The translations under genes were made by a program, and so were the position numbers. The notes under the pieces are model-generated. The model saw nothing but the letters and a program-made list of their open reading frames with translations. It did no database searches and was not told the origin of the DNA. Of a stretch of 64,000 bases of DNA, positions 1 to 8,868 are shown piece after piece. The stretch covers positions 79,371-143,370 of the forward strand of contig NZ_QLNV01000010.1 in assembly GCF_003285545.1 (NCBI RefSeq), read 5' to 3'. Source of the DNA: Sinomicrobium soli. Its GTDB lineage: Bacteria; Bacteroidota; Bacteroidia; Flavobacteriales; Flavobacteriaceae. Positions within the stretch are counted from its first letter, which is position 1. Each line of letters opens with the position of its first letter.

Positions 1-1512
1 CGTTACCGGGACGGGGACTACGAACTCCACAAGGCCTACAGCGACTCCCTGCTGGACATTACCCGAAAATACGGATTCAATGACCTGGAAGTCATGGCTA
101 TAGTCAACCAGGCTGTATATTACAATCATGTCAATGATTATGAAAAGGCACTGGAACGCTATTATCTTGCCCTGGAACAGAGTGCATCGATCAGCAGCCG
201 CGACGTGGCCAGGACCGTTATCCTGGTCAATATCGGGAATACCTACAACAATATAGGAGCTCATGATAAAGCCATAAGTACGATGGATACCGTACTCCTC
301 CGTTCCCGCAGGTACCCGGTCCCGCCTCATACCGAAATATCGGCCTATAACGGGCTGGCTACGGCCTATTCGCAACTGGATGACGAAAAAACCGCCATGG
401 ATTATCTCCTTAAGGTAAAAGAAAAAGGAGAACAGCTCAAAGATACTGCGATCATGGTTACCGCCCTCAACAATCTGAGCAGCTCCTACCTGGAATTACA
501 GCAATACGACCGTGCCCTGGAAACTGCCTCATCATCACTACAACTGCTTCAGGACAGGGAAACAAGGGGAAAAACACTTGCCCTAATCAACAAGGGGCTC
601 GCTTACTTACGCCAGGGAGAGGCCGGGGAAGCCCTGGGCTATCTGAAAAGGTCGGTAGCGTTGGCAGCACGACAGAAAAGCAGGGAGCTGCAGATGGAAA
701 GCCACAAATACCTCGCGGAATGCTATGAAGCTCTCGGGCAGCTCGAAGACTCCTACAGGGAACAAAAACACTATACCCGGCTGGTCGGGGAAAAAATGGA
801 CGAAAGGACCGGTGCCCTGAACCTGGATCACGAAAAAGAGAAAACCGAAAGAGAAGAAAACCTCGCCCTCGCACATCGGGAAAAAGAGGTACTCAAAGAG
901 CGCCAGCAATGGTTTATTGCAGTCATAGCCATAGTGCTTTCGGTACTGACCGTACTCCTGGTCTCTGTTTATCTTAAACGCAAAAAGCTGGAAAAACGGC
1001 ACACCCATCTCCTGAAAAACCTGCTTGACATTACGGAAGAGAACAACACGCTGAAGTCCGGAATACAGCAGGTTGCCGAAAGTTCGGGGCCCGGCGGGGC
1101 TACCCTGCAGGATACGGAAAACGAAACCGAACCTCAATATAAAAATTCTTCCCTCACCCCGGGAGACCGCCGGAAACTCATGGAACGCATCACCGAGTTT
1201 ATGGAAACCGACAAGCCATATCTCGACCTCGACCTGGACCACGCCCTGCTGGCCTCAAAACTGGGAATAAGTAATAATCACCTCTCTGAAGTACTCAATC
1301 GCTGTTTTAAACAGAATTTCTATAATTTTATAAACCTCTACAGGGTCAACGAAGCCTGCAACCTGATGCAATCGGAAGATCACAAGGATGCCAAACTTAT
1401 TTCCATAGCCTACGATTCCGGTTTTAAAAGCAAATCATCCTTTAACCGGGTCTTTAAACTGCATACGGGATATACCCCCAGCGCATACCGGAAACGTTAC
1501 GGGGAGGCATAA
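1..1512 (+). CDS. TPR-membrane-AraC HTH regulator (5' end outside window)
   Basis: The frame is open from the first base, so the true start lies upstream. The visible part has tetratricopeptide-like helical repeats (about residues 1-235 counted from the Met at base 94), a charged coiled-coil stretch rich in Glu/Lys, one membrane segment near residues 273-293 followed by KRKK, and a C-terminal AraC-type helix-turn-helix (about residues 370-470, with the typical FKSKSSFNRVFK and GYTPSAYRK patterns). This architecture is a known Bacteroidota type in which the periplasmic TPR part senses and the cytoplasmic part binds DNA. It precedes an adhesin remnant and a PorP/SprF gene. The regulatory target cannot be told from sequence. 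Confidence 0.85.
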   Translation, partial: RYRDGDYELHKAYSDSLLDITRKYGFNDLEVMAIVNQAVYYNHVNDYEKALERYYLALEQSASISSRDVARTVILVNIGNTYNNIGAHDKAISTMDTVLLRSRRYPVPPHTEISAYNGLATAYSQLDDEKTAMDYLLKVKEKGEQLKDTAIMVTALNNLSSSYLELQQYDRALETASSSLQLLQDRETRGKTLALINKGLAYLRQGEAGEALGYLKRSVALAARQKSRELQMESHKYLAECYEALGQLEDSYREQKHYTRLVGEKMDERTGALNLDHEKEKTEREENLALAHREKEVLKERQQWFIAVIAIVLSVLTVLLVSVYLKRKKLEKRHTHLLKNLLDITEENNTLKSGIQQVAESSGPGGATLQDTENETEPQYKNSSLTPGDRRKLMERITEFMETDKPYLDLDLDHALLASKLGISNNHLSEVLNRCFKQNFYNFINLYRVNEACNLMQSEDHKDAKLISIAYDSGFKSKSSFNRVFKLHTGYTPSAYRKRYGEA

Positions 1513-1573
1513 GCCTGGTTCAACATTTCCATATTCCATAATACCCATAAACAGGTCTCACTCCTTAGGATGA

Positions 1574-1909
1574 AACATTTCTCCCCCTCTCCTTGAATAT
1601 TTTTGCCGCGGTAACGGAAATACAGACAGGCAAGATATTACGGGAACCAGCTATACCCCTGCTGTTTCCCGGCAAGTGAACACCACCTACTATGTTACCG
1701 TTGTGCCTTTGGGAGCACAAGGCAGTGCTACCGGGTGCCCCGAAATGAATTTTATTGCGAAAAACCCGGTATCCGTCCCTTCATGTATCCCCTCAGCGGC
1801 CCCGCTGGCGGGGCCGCTGAGGGGACAAGTACCTGCTTTTTACGAGATCCTGACCCGGAAAAACAGGCAGTGGGCAGAGGTAAAAGGATTCCCGGACATA
1901 AAACGGTAA
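1574..1909 (+). pseudogene. Fragment of a type IX-secreted adhesin (Ig/FN3-like repeat)
   Basis: The frame around 1634-1768 encodes TSYTPAV, NTTYYVTVVPLGAQGSATGC and EMNFIA. This resembles the repeat found in long type IX-secreted, type B sorted gliding or adhesion proteins of Flavobacteria (pattern TTYYVTVxPxxAxGxATGCxExxF). There is no plausible start: the frame is stopped at 1571 and contains only a GTG at 1676. After about 1780 the frame runs through a GC-rich palindrome and loses resemblance. In this phylum such adhesin genes usually lie directly upstream of a PorP/SprF gene, which is exactly what follows at 1941. I infer the 3' remnant of a deleted adhesin gene. Confidence 0.5.
1789..1824. 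repeat. GC-rich perfect palindrome, 17-bp arms
   Basis: The left arm CCCCTCAGCGGCCCCGC and its exact complement are separated by TG. It sits inside the adhesin remnant. No T-run follows on either strand, so it is not a standard terminator. A similar but non-identical GC-rich palindrome occurs at 52427-52457 inside transposase debris, so a REP-like selfish palindrome is one possibility. Confidence 0.7.
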
Positions 1910-1940
1910 TATAAAAACCAGTAACCATCAATAAAAAAAC

Positions 1941-2897
1941 ATGGGGTATAAGCATAATATAAACACACCTGTTACAGGAGCAAAAGTCCGGAATTACTGC
2001 ATATACGCCATGATCCTGCTGATAGGGGGAATGTATTCTGCCCGTGCCCAACAGACCGCCCTGTTCCCGGAATACAACGAAAATCCTTTTGTCATAAACC
2101 CTGCCTATGCAGGAATGGGATGGGGAGCACAGGCAGCCCTGGCCCACTCCGGTTTTACAGACCAAAGTTTCGAAGGCAGTGCTGAGAATTCCTCCCTGAG
2201 TGTTCACCTGCCCCTGTCCCGGGGTAAAATGGGACTGGGCGCCGCTGCCATCCGCGATAAGATAGGGGTTACCACCAATACCCGTATCTATCTGGCCTAT
2301 TCCTACAAGATATTTTTCGACCTGAAAAGCGACCGCCCTTCATGGCAGATCTATCATCAGCATGTATTGTCGTTCGGGTTAACCGCAGGATTGCACCAGC
2401 TCCGTGACAATCTTCTGGAGCTGGGCATCCCCGACGACCCGGTGTTTGCCGAAAACATCCATGCTTCCATCCCGATGGTCGGGGTGGGCTTCCTTTACAA
2501 TCGCGCCGATTTCTACATCGGGATATCTGCCCCGAATATACTGGGAGACCGGCTTGCATCAAGAGACGACCTCAAACTGTCTAACCCTGTCTACGGTTAT
2601 GCCGGGTACCGTTTTTACCCGAACCGCTACAATGAAAATATCATCCTGAAACCCAATATTCTGCTAAAACACGAAGACGGTGCTCCCGTGCAGATAGACC
2701 TTAACCTGGCTGCCAGTTTCCGGGACAGGTTTGAATTCGGCGCCGGGTACCGCAGCAGCAGCGCCGTAAATCTCCTCGCCGGAGTACGCCTCTTCAGACA
2801 GTTAAGGATACTGTACCACTATAACATAGGCGTAAAAAACACCTTATTCGGCAATACACACGGAATCGTATTGTCGTACGATTTCAGCAATCATTAA
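1941..2897 (+). CDS. PorP/SprF family type IX secretion outer-membrane protein
   Basis: A protein of 318 residues with an N-terminal signal peptide ending near ARAQ. It then shows the family pattern of PorP/SprF: ALFPEYNENPFVINPAYAG, followed by LPLSRGKMGLGA and repeated beta-strand segments up to a barrel-type C-terminus. The family sits in the outer membrane and is needed for secretion or surface attachment of particular type IX cargo proteins, often one PorP/SprF per large adhesin. Here the expected adhesin upstream is reduced to a fragment, so this paralogue may be orphaned. An internal ATG at 2010 would shorten the long N-region before the hydrophobic stretch. Family assignment is secure; the cargo is unknown. 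Confidence 0.9.
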   Translation: MGYKHNINTPVTGAKVRNYCIYAMILLIGGMYSARAQQTALFPEYNENPFVINPAYAGMGWGAQAALAHSGFTDQSFEGSAENSSLSVHLPLSRGKMGLGAAAIRDKIGVTTNTRIYLAYSYKIFFDLKSDRPSWQIYHQHVLSFGLTAGLHQLRDNLLELGIPDDPVFAENIHASIPMVGVGFLYNRADFYIGISAPNILGDRLASRDDLKLSNPVYGYAGYRFYPNRYNENIILKPNILLKHEDGAPVQIDLNLAASFRDRFEFGAGYRSSSAVNLLAGVRLFRQLRILYHYNIGVKNTLFGNTHGIVLSYDFSNH

Positions 2898-3013
2898 TTT
2901 TAACAGCCCGCTTTCCGTTTCACGTAGGTTTTATTCCTCCTTGCGTAGGCCGATCTTTATACGAATGGATATTTTTGTCCTCTTGTTATTTACACAAATC
3001 CATTCCTGCAAAA

Positions 3014-5392
3014 ATGAAAAGTATCCAGCGACACTATATTGTTTTTCTGCTCTTTATCCTTCACTTCCTTTTTGCCAGTGCCCAATCGGACAAAAGCATC
3101 GGAATTACGGGAAAGATTACCGAACAGAACGGCCTTCCCATCGCTTATGCCACCGTATTGCTTATCGACCTGTCCGACAACAAGGTCATTACCGGGACTA
3201 CCTCGCTGGAAGACGGTAGTTTCGCACTCTCATCTCCGCATGAAAACATATCCCTTCAAATAAGTTTTATGGGATTTGAGACCAGGGAGATCCGGGACCT
3301 TTCCGTAAACGGAAATACTGTTGACGCAGGATCTGTCATATTAAAGGAGAATGCCGAAGAACTCGACGAGATCGTGGTAAGCGGGGAGCGTTCTTCTACA
3401 GAATTCCGTCTCGACAAGCGGGTATTCCACATAGGAAAGGAACTCAGCAACGCCGGTGCAAGTGCTCTCGAAGCACTGAACAATGTGCCCTCCGTTACCG
3501 TTAATATGGAAGGACGGATCAGCCTGAGGGGCAGCCAGGGAGTGCAGGTACTGATCAACGGAAAACCTTCCGTGCTTACCAGCGGCGACAGCAATGCGCT
3601 GGGGACGCTTACGGCAGACATGATCGAAAGTATAGAGGTCATTACCAATCCTTCCGCAAAATACAATGCGGAAGGGACCTCCGGGATCATCAATATTATC
3701 ATCAAAAAAGAGGAAAAACAGGGTACTCACGGTTCAGCTACGGTAAACATAGGCATTCCGGACAATAATAGCCTGGGCCTCAGCCTGAACCGACGTACGG
3801 AAAAGTGGAATATCTTCGGACAGTTGGGGATCGGACGCCGGACGTTCCCGGAAGAAGGCACTGTTATAAACAGGGATTTTCTCAAAGGTACCGAACTGCG
3901 TATGGAAGGCGACCGTGATCTCACCGAAAAATTTTACAACATCAATCTCGGGGCCGACTATCATTTCAGCTCTTCCTCGGTCGTTACACTCTCGGGACGA
4001 TATGCCCTGGAACTCGAGGACTCCCGTTCCGACTTTAATTACCTCCTTACCGATAACATACAGGAGACTGCCGATAGCTGGATAAGGAGCGAAGACGGTG
4101 AGGCCGACAATCCGAAATTCGAATACGAACTCCAGTACCGGAAAACTTTCGACAAGGAAGAGAAGCATTCGTTACTGCTCGCAGCACTGGGGTCGTATTT
4201 CAGCAAGGACAATTCCTCCCTCTACACCACCGTAGAAGACGGCGGAAGCGAAGATATGCTCCAGAAAATGAAAACCGATTATGAATTGGCAGAATACACC
4301 TTTAAGGGCGATTATACGCTGCCCCTTTCGGAAACCGTTGGCCTGGAAGCAGGATCGCAGTATGTCATCACACGGGTAACCAATGATTACGAGGTATCAG
4401 ACCGGGAGGGTAATGACTGGATTGCCGACCCTGGATTTACCAACATCTTCGAATACCGGCAGAACGTGCTGGCTTTTTATGCTACACTGGCCTATGAGAA
4501 AAAAGACTGGGGAATAAAAGCCGGTCTGCGTATCGAAAACACAGCACTGTATACCCGCCTGGTTACTCCCCCTGAAAAAAACAACAGGACCTATACAGAC
4601 TTTTTCCCTACACTGCATACCTCCTATAAAATATCCGGTGCCTTCTCCATACAGGCCGGGTATTCCAGGCGTATAAAACGGCCCTCACTCTGGGACCTCA
4701 ACCCGTTCTATTCCATCCAGAACGACTACGATGTCTTTGTCGGAAACCCCTACCTTGATCCCGAATACACCGATTCTTATGAGCTGACCGCCATCACCAA
4801 ATGGAACGATATCTCCTTTAACGCCGGTATCTATCACCGGCATACTACGGATGTTGTGGAGAATGTGCTCGACTTCGGGAACAATACCGCCGTAGTGAGC
4901 CCGGACAATGTAGGCTCCGGCAGCACTACGGGGGTAGAAGCCAATGCCAAATACAACATATCGGAATGGCTCTCACTTAACCTGGATTTCAATTACAATT
5001 ACATGGATCGCAACGGAGAACTCGACAATATCTCGTTCGATTTCAATACAGATCAATGGCAAACCAGGCTGCTCACCAAACTGAAACTTCCTGCCGATGT
5101 CGACCTGGAATTCATCGGAAACTACCACTCCGAATACCGGAATGTACAGTACACCATGAATGACAACGCATATATGGACATGGGAATACGAAAAAAGATC
5201 CTGAAAGGGAAACTCGTACTGAACATGAGTATACGCGACGTATTTGCCAGCCGGAGATTTAACCCTGTAACCCTTACAGAAGATTACAGCCAGTACAAGA
5301 ATGAAAAAAACGGTCGCTTCGTTATTTTCGGGCTGAGTTTCGGTTTCGGAAAGGGAGAAGCCATGGAATACTCCGGGGTCAAGCAGTTTTAA
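3014..5392 (+). CDS. Outer-membrane beta-barrel receptor (CarboxypepD-like + TonB-type barrel)
   Basis: I chose ATG 3014 over a TTG 39 bases upstream because it starts a clean signal peptide (MKSIQRHYIVFLLF...FASAQ). After the signal comes a CarboxypepD regulatory-like domain (about residues 25-110, GKITEQNGLPIAYATVLL). A plug domain with VVSGERSS, LRGSQGVQVLINGKPSVL and NPSAKYNAEGTSGIINII follows (about 120-230), then a long beta-barrel of the OMP_b-brl_3 type. The family resembles TonB-dependent receptors but lacks the SusC signature and has no SusD partner here. The substrate is unknown. The gene stands alone, downstream of the PorP/SprF gene. Confidence 0.88.
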   Translation: MKSIQRHYIVFLLFILHFLFASAQSDKSIGITGKITEQNGLPIAYATVLLIDLSDNKVITGTTSLEDGSFALSSPHENISLQISFMGFETREIRDLSVNGNTVDAGSVILKENAEELDEIVVSGERSSTEFRLDKRVFHIGKELSNAGASALEALNNVPSVTVNMEGRISLRGSQGVQVLINGKPSVLTSGDSNALGTLTADMIESIEVITNPSAKYNAEGTSGIINIIIKKEEKQGTHGSATVNIGIPDNNSLGLSLNRRTEKWNIFGQLGIGRRTFPEEGTVINRDFLKGTELRMEGDRDLTEKFYNINLGADYHFSSSSVVTLSGRYALELEDSRSDFNYLLTDNIQETADSWIRSEDGEADNPKFEYELQYRKTFDKEEKHSLLLAALGSYFSKDNSSLYTTVEDGGSEDMLQKMKTDYELAEYTFKGDYTLPLSETVGLEAGSQYVITRVTNDYEVSDREGNDWIADPGFTNIFEYRQNVLAFYATLAYEKKDWGIKAGLRIENTALYTRLVTPPEKNNRTYTDFFPTLHTSYKISGAFSIQAGYSRRIKRPSLWDLNPFYSIQNDYDVFVGNPYLDPEYTDSYELTAITKWNDISFNAGIYHRHTTDVVENVLDFGNNTAVVSPDNVGSGSTTGVEANAKYNISEWLSLNLDFNYNYMDRNGELDNISFDFNTDQWQTRLLTKLKLPADVDLEFIGNYHSEYRNVQYTMNDNAYMDMGIRKKILKGKLVLNMSIRDVFASRRFNPVTLTEDYSQYKNEKNGRFVIFGLSFGFGKGEAMEYSGVKQF

Positions 5393-5703
5393 GCATTGTT
5401 TTCCCTATAGTTGCTCTTTATCTCCACCATTAACCCGGCCCGGAGAAAACTCCAATAGTATCATGGAAAGGCCGGAGGTTCTTTTCCCGCCCCCCAATAT
5501 ATTCATATCAAGTTATAATACATTCCTCTAAAATCTGTTTGTACTGACACAGAAGCTCTTATACCGGTAAGATCTTTTCTTTTAAGCATCATTCATCAAT
5601 TATAAAATGTAAAAAACACAAATTTTTCTTAATTGTGGTCTAATAAGACTACAATATATACTTATAAACTTTTGAAATTTCTTTACTTAAATTCTTTGCA
5701 AAC
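5393..5703. other. Intergenic region upstream of the XRE gene
   Basis: This is a 311-bp AT-rich stretch without a credible gene. The only clear structure is the imperfect palindrome at 5632-5655, listed separately. I see no exact TAnnTTTG box. Confidence 0.5.
5632..5655. promoter_or_regulatory. Candidate operator of the XRE regulator (24-bp imperfect palindrome)
   Basis: The sequence reads ATTGT-G-GTCT-A-AT-A-AGAC-T-ACAAT, symmetric at 20 of 24 positions. It ends 48 bp before the ATG of the HTH gene. XRE-type repressors commonly bind such sites and control their own genes. Binding is inferred. Confidence 0.4.
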
Positions 5704-5973
5704 ATGGATGAAGAAAAAAGAAAAGAATTCCTGCGGTTATTCGGATTGCAAATCAGAAAGATACGTACAGAGAAACGAAAGTTAAGCCTCCGGGAACTCG
5801 CCAGCAGATGTGATGTAGAACACAGTAAGATCGCCAAGATCGAGAAGGGCCAGATCAGGATACAGCTTCCTACCGTCTTTGAACTGGCTGAAGGACTCAA
5901 TGTACATCCCCGGGAATTGTTTAATTTCAAGTTCGAAATCGACGATAAGGACCTTAAGCTCTTAAAAGGCTGA
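5704..5973 (+). CDS. Small XRE-family helix-turn-helix regulator
   Basis: A protein of 89 residues, almost entirely one Cro/C1-type helix-turn-helix: FGLQIRKIRTEKRKLSLREL, then ASRCDVEHSKIAKIEKGQI as the recognition unit, and LPTVFELAEGLNVHPRELF. The last residues are acidic and lysine-rich. There is no extra sensor or toxin domain, so it is a stand-alone DNA-binding protein. It is convergent with the SGNH gene of locus A and has a palindromic candidate operator upstream. Its targets are unknown. Confidence 0.88.
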   Translation: MDEEKRKEFLRLFGLQIRKIRTEKRKLSLRELASRCDVEHSKIAKIEKGQIRIQLPTVFELAEGLNVHPRELFNFKFEIDDKDLKLLKG

Positions 5974-6044
5974 ATAATATTCGGAGTACAAACCTGTGAA
6001 AAATTATTTTGAATCTTTTTTAAACCTTCTTTTCCGTCACAAAT

Positions 6045-7130
6045 CTACTCATCTTCCGGGAGTATCTCCACAATCAGCGGATACAGCCTGTCGGCCATTC
6101 TCATATGTCCCACATCGGTAAAATGCGTACCGTCTATGGTAGCTTCGTGATCGTTCCCTATAAGCCCCTCACTGCCAATATAGTATAATTTATCCATCCC
6201 GCCTTCTTTCATGTCCAGGTATGCTTTTCTGAAAGCGGCGTTCTGCCCGCTTACGGTTTTTTCCCATTCCCGGTCCCAATGGGCATGCTCCCTGAAAACA
6301 CTTTCTACCATTAAAACGGGAATATCCGGATGGGCTTTTCTCAGGGTTTTAACAAAAGGAACTGTCCTGGTCCTGATCTGTTCCACGGAAGGATTGGGTA
6401 CGCAGTCAAGCACAAACAGATCGGGGGTGATCCCGGTCAGGGCTTCCGCCATTTCCATTTCCATTTTTCCTGATCCGCTGAACCCCAGGTTGTAAATATC
6501 TGCATTCAGTTTCCGCCCCAGTACGGAGGTAAAAGCCATTCCCGGCCTGGAAGCCGAAGCTCCCTGGGTAATACTCGAACCGTAAATCGCTATTTTCCGC
6601 TTCGGCAGCAGGGACCCGTCTGCCGGCAGGATGGTGCTTTCCGGGTCTATACCGATCTCCATCTTTTTAACACCGGTATACAATGGAAAATATATCCTGT
6701 AATGCCTCATCTCCCCTGACATGTTCTTAATAAAAGTCCATGTATTCTCTTCTCCCGAAGGTCTGGCAGAAGAAACATACTGCCATTTACCGTCATTCCA
6801 GCCGTAAAGATCAAGGCCATCGACAGCAATAGGGGTCATGTTGGACAAGACCTTATACCGGTCCAATTCCCATTTTACGGTAATGAAAGAAGCATCTGTC
6901 TTAAAGACAACATTAAACCCTGCCGTATTTTTTGAAAGCGCCTTCAGCCTTTCGGAAAATCCCGCAGTCAAAGCTTCGTCAATCCTGTAAAAATTTACGG
7001 CATCGGCAATATCCGATTTGCCCAATAGCTCAAACCGGGATATGTCAACATACCTGATCTCTTCATGCTCCTGGGCATAAATTCCCAATGTACCTAAAGT
7101 AAAGAAAAATATAAGAATGTATTTTAGCAT
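6045..7130 (-). CDS. SGNH/GDSL-family esterase, secreted
   Basis: A protein of 361 residues with a signal peptide (cleavage after GIYAQ). The first half carries the jelly-roll-like N-terminal domain of this family with the GLDLY motif near residue 105. The second half is an SGNH hydrolase with block I YGSSITQG (catalytic Ser near 185) and the DGTHFTDVGH block (Asp/His near 334-337). Relatives are carbohydrate or lipid esterases acting in the periplasm or outside the cell. It is the last gene of locus A, 33 bp behind an EEP hydrolase, so it probably removes an ester group from the substrate imported by that SusCD pair. The exact substrate is unknown. Confidence 0.87.
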   Translation of the reverse strand: MLKYILIFFFTLGTLGIYAQEHEEIRYVDISRFELLGKSDIADAVNFYRIDEALTAGFSERLKALSKNTAGFNVVFKTDASFITVKWELDRYKVLSNMTPIAVDGLDLYGWNDGKWQYVSSARPSGEENTWTFIKNMSGEMRHYRIYFPLYTGVKKMEIGIDPESTILPADGSLLPKRKIAIYGSSITQGASASRPGMAFTSVLGRKLNADIYNLGFSGSGKMEMEMAEALTGITPDLFVLDCVPNPSVEQIRTRTVPFVKTLRKAHPDIPVLMVESVFREHAHWDREWEKTVSGQNAAFRKAYLDMKEGGMDKLYYIGSEGLIGNDHEATIDGTHFTDVGHMRMADRLYPLIVEILPEDE

Positions 7131-7163
7131 GATGTATGGTTTAAACAGGATTAGCTTTTCTTT

Positions 7164-7940
7164 TTACGGTTTGATCCTCACTGTGGCGCTAACAGGCAAA
7201 TGGTCTGATAGCCGTATACCGCCATAAACCGTATCTACCACCTTTTCCCATTGTTCTCCGGGCCGGCAAAAGATATAATCGATCTTGTATTTCGGGTCTT
7301 TTGCAGGAACCGTCTTTTTATCTGTTCCGGAAAGGGATAACCAGCCGGACATCCCGTTCCTGATCTCTTCCGACTCGGGACGGGCATTAAAATCACCCGA
7401 CACGATGACCGGATAGGGCCTGTTTTGCAGGACTTCATTGAGCCTTTGTACCTGTAGCTGCCTTTCCCTGGTATTGGTATAATCCAGATGCGTACTTACA
7501 AAGGTAAAATACTTCCCTTCTTCATATTCTATATCGGCGATCAGCATGGCTCGCTGCTCTTTACCGTTTTCCGTACGGGGCAAATATACGCGATCTGTAG
7601 AAGCAAAAGGATATTTGCTGAGAATACCGATGCCGTAGTACCCTCCCTTATAGAGAATGGTTTTGCCATAAGCACAGAACATCCCGGTACGAAAACCCAG
7701 TTCGGTGATAAAATCTTTCCCGTTCTGTTCAGGGGCCCTTTCGCGGTATGTGCGTACATCGACTTCCTGCAACGCTACCACATCAGGTTTTTCATTTTTT
7801 ATGAATGCCGCCAGTTCCTCCAGCGAGGCCAGCTCCCCGAAACGCAGGTTGTAACTAAGCACTTTAAGCGATCGTTCCTGTGCCTGAAGGTGTGAACACA
7901 GCACAAGGGAAAAAACGAATACTATTCTTATCGGTTTCAC
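7164..7940 (-). CDS. Endonuclease/exonuclease/phosphatase (EEP) family hydrolase A2
   Basis: A protein of 258 residues with a type I signal peptide (SHLQA). All EEP metal and catalytic motifs are present: SYNLRFG (Asn), LQEVD (Glu), STHLD (His), GDFNARP (Asp, Asn), KIDYIF (Asp) and SDHLPV (Asp-His). The fold covers phosphodiesterases such as DNase I, sphingomyelinase and inositol phosphatases, with Mg2+-dependent cleavage of phosphate esters. It sits between a lipoprotein EEP paralogue and the SGNH esterase in locus A. Whether it cuts nucleic acid, phospholipid head groups or a phosphorylated glycan cannot be decided from sequence. Confidence 0.88.
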   Translation of the reverse strand: MKPIRIVFVFSLVLCSHLQAQERSLKVLSYNLRFGELASLEELAAFIKNEKPDVVALQEVDVRTYRERAPEQNGKDFITELGFRTGMFCAYGKTILYKGGYYGIGILSKYPFASTDRVYLPRTENGKEQRAMLIADIEYEEGKYFTFVSTHLDYTNTRERQLQVQRLNEVLQNRPYPVIVSGDFNARPESEEIRNGMSGWLSLSGTDKKTVPAKDPKYKIDYIFCRPGEQWEKVVDTVYGGIRLSDHLPVSATVRIKP

Positions 7941-8026
7941 GTGTTTGTTTTATGGTTTTCAACAGTCATAAGTAACCGGCACGACCAAAATCCGTTTCAG
8001 TCATGCCGGTCCGTCTTATCTTTCCT

Positions 8027-8848
8027 TTATTTTATTTGCAGTACCGAAACAACAGGGAGGTGATCGGAAGAGAGGTTCCCGATAACCTGGTGTGATAGCA
8101 CCTCAAAACTATTCTCCGGCCTGAACATGATATAGTCCAGTTCCCTGTTCGGTTCTACCGACGGAATGGTAAAACAATCGGTTTTACAGGTTTTCCGGTA
8201 GCCGTATTCCATAAAGGATGTTATGGTTTCCGAATCCGGCCTGGCATTCAAATCACCTCCAAAGATAACAGGGTTATCCGAATCACTTAAGATCCTGTGG
8301 ATCTCCGGAACCTGGATTTCCCTGTTCTCTGCAGTTAATGCCAGATGTGTATTGGCAATGGTGATATCCTTACCCTTCACCCTGATATCCGCCGTAACCA
8401 GTACCCTGTAACTCACATATTGTTCTCCCAGTTCTACCCGGGGCAACTTAAAAAGCTCAGGGTCAGACAAGGGGTAGCGGGACAGAATGCCTATCCCTGT
8501 CTGCCCGCCCTGATAGTCTATCGCCCTGCCGTAGAAATAGGATGAAAGACCGGTTCTCTCAGACAAAAGCTTCAATTGATCCGCATTACCGCTACGTGTG
8601 GTGTTTTTATCTACTTCCTGCAAAAATACCACATCAGGTTTTGCTTCCTCAATGACTCCGGCTATCGCTTCCAGGTCTGAAATACTGCTCCCCAGCGGGG
8701 AGCCATATTTTATATTGTAGCTCATTACCGTGATCGTATCAGGATCTGCCGTGTCCTCCCATCCGGGGTCCTTTATCTCTTCATGAGTTCCGTGACAGGA
8801 CACTATTTCGAGGAAAAACAGTATGGTGAGTATGATGAATCTGTTCAT
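8027..8848 (-). CDS. EEP family hydrolase A1, lipoprotein
   Basis: A protein of 273 residues. The N-terminus ends in a lipobox (LEIVSC), so it is likely a lipoprotein. Motifs: SYNIKYG, LQEVD, GIGILSRYP, NTHLALT, GGDLNARP, ELDYIMF and SDHLPV, that is the full catalytic set of Mg2+-dependent EEP phosphoesterases. It follows SusD by 20 bp and precedes EEP A2 by about 86 bp, within one transcription unit. Two non-identical EEP proteins in the same locus, one lipid-anchored and one with an ordinary signal peptide, suggest cleavage at two sites (surface and periplasm). That division is inference. Confidence 0.88.
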   Translation of the reverse strand: MNRFIILTILFFLEIVSCHGTHEEIKDPGWEDTADPDTITVMSYNIKYGSPLGSSISDLEAIAGVIEEAKPDVVFLQEVDKNTTRSGNADQLKLLSERTGLSSYFYGRAIDYQGGQTGIGILSRYPLSDPELFKLPRVELGEQYVSYRVLVTADIRVKGKDITIANTHLALTAENREIQVPEIHRILSDSDNPVIFGGDLNARPDSETITSFMEYGYRKTCKTDCFTIPSVEPNRELDYIMFRPENSFEVLSHQVIGNLSSDHLPVVSVLQIK

Positions 8849-8868
8849 TTCAGAAAATTTTCAGTTTA

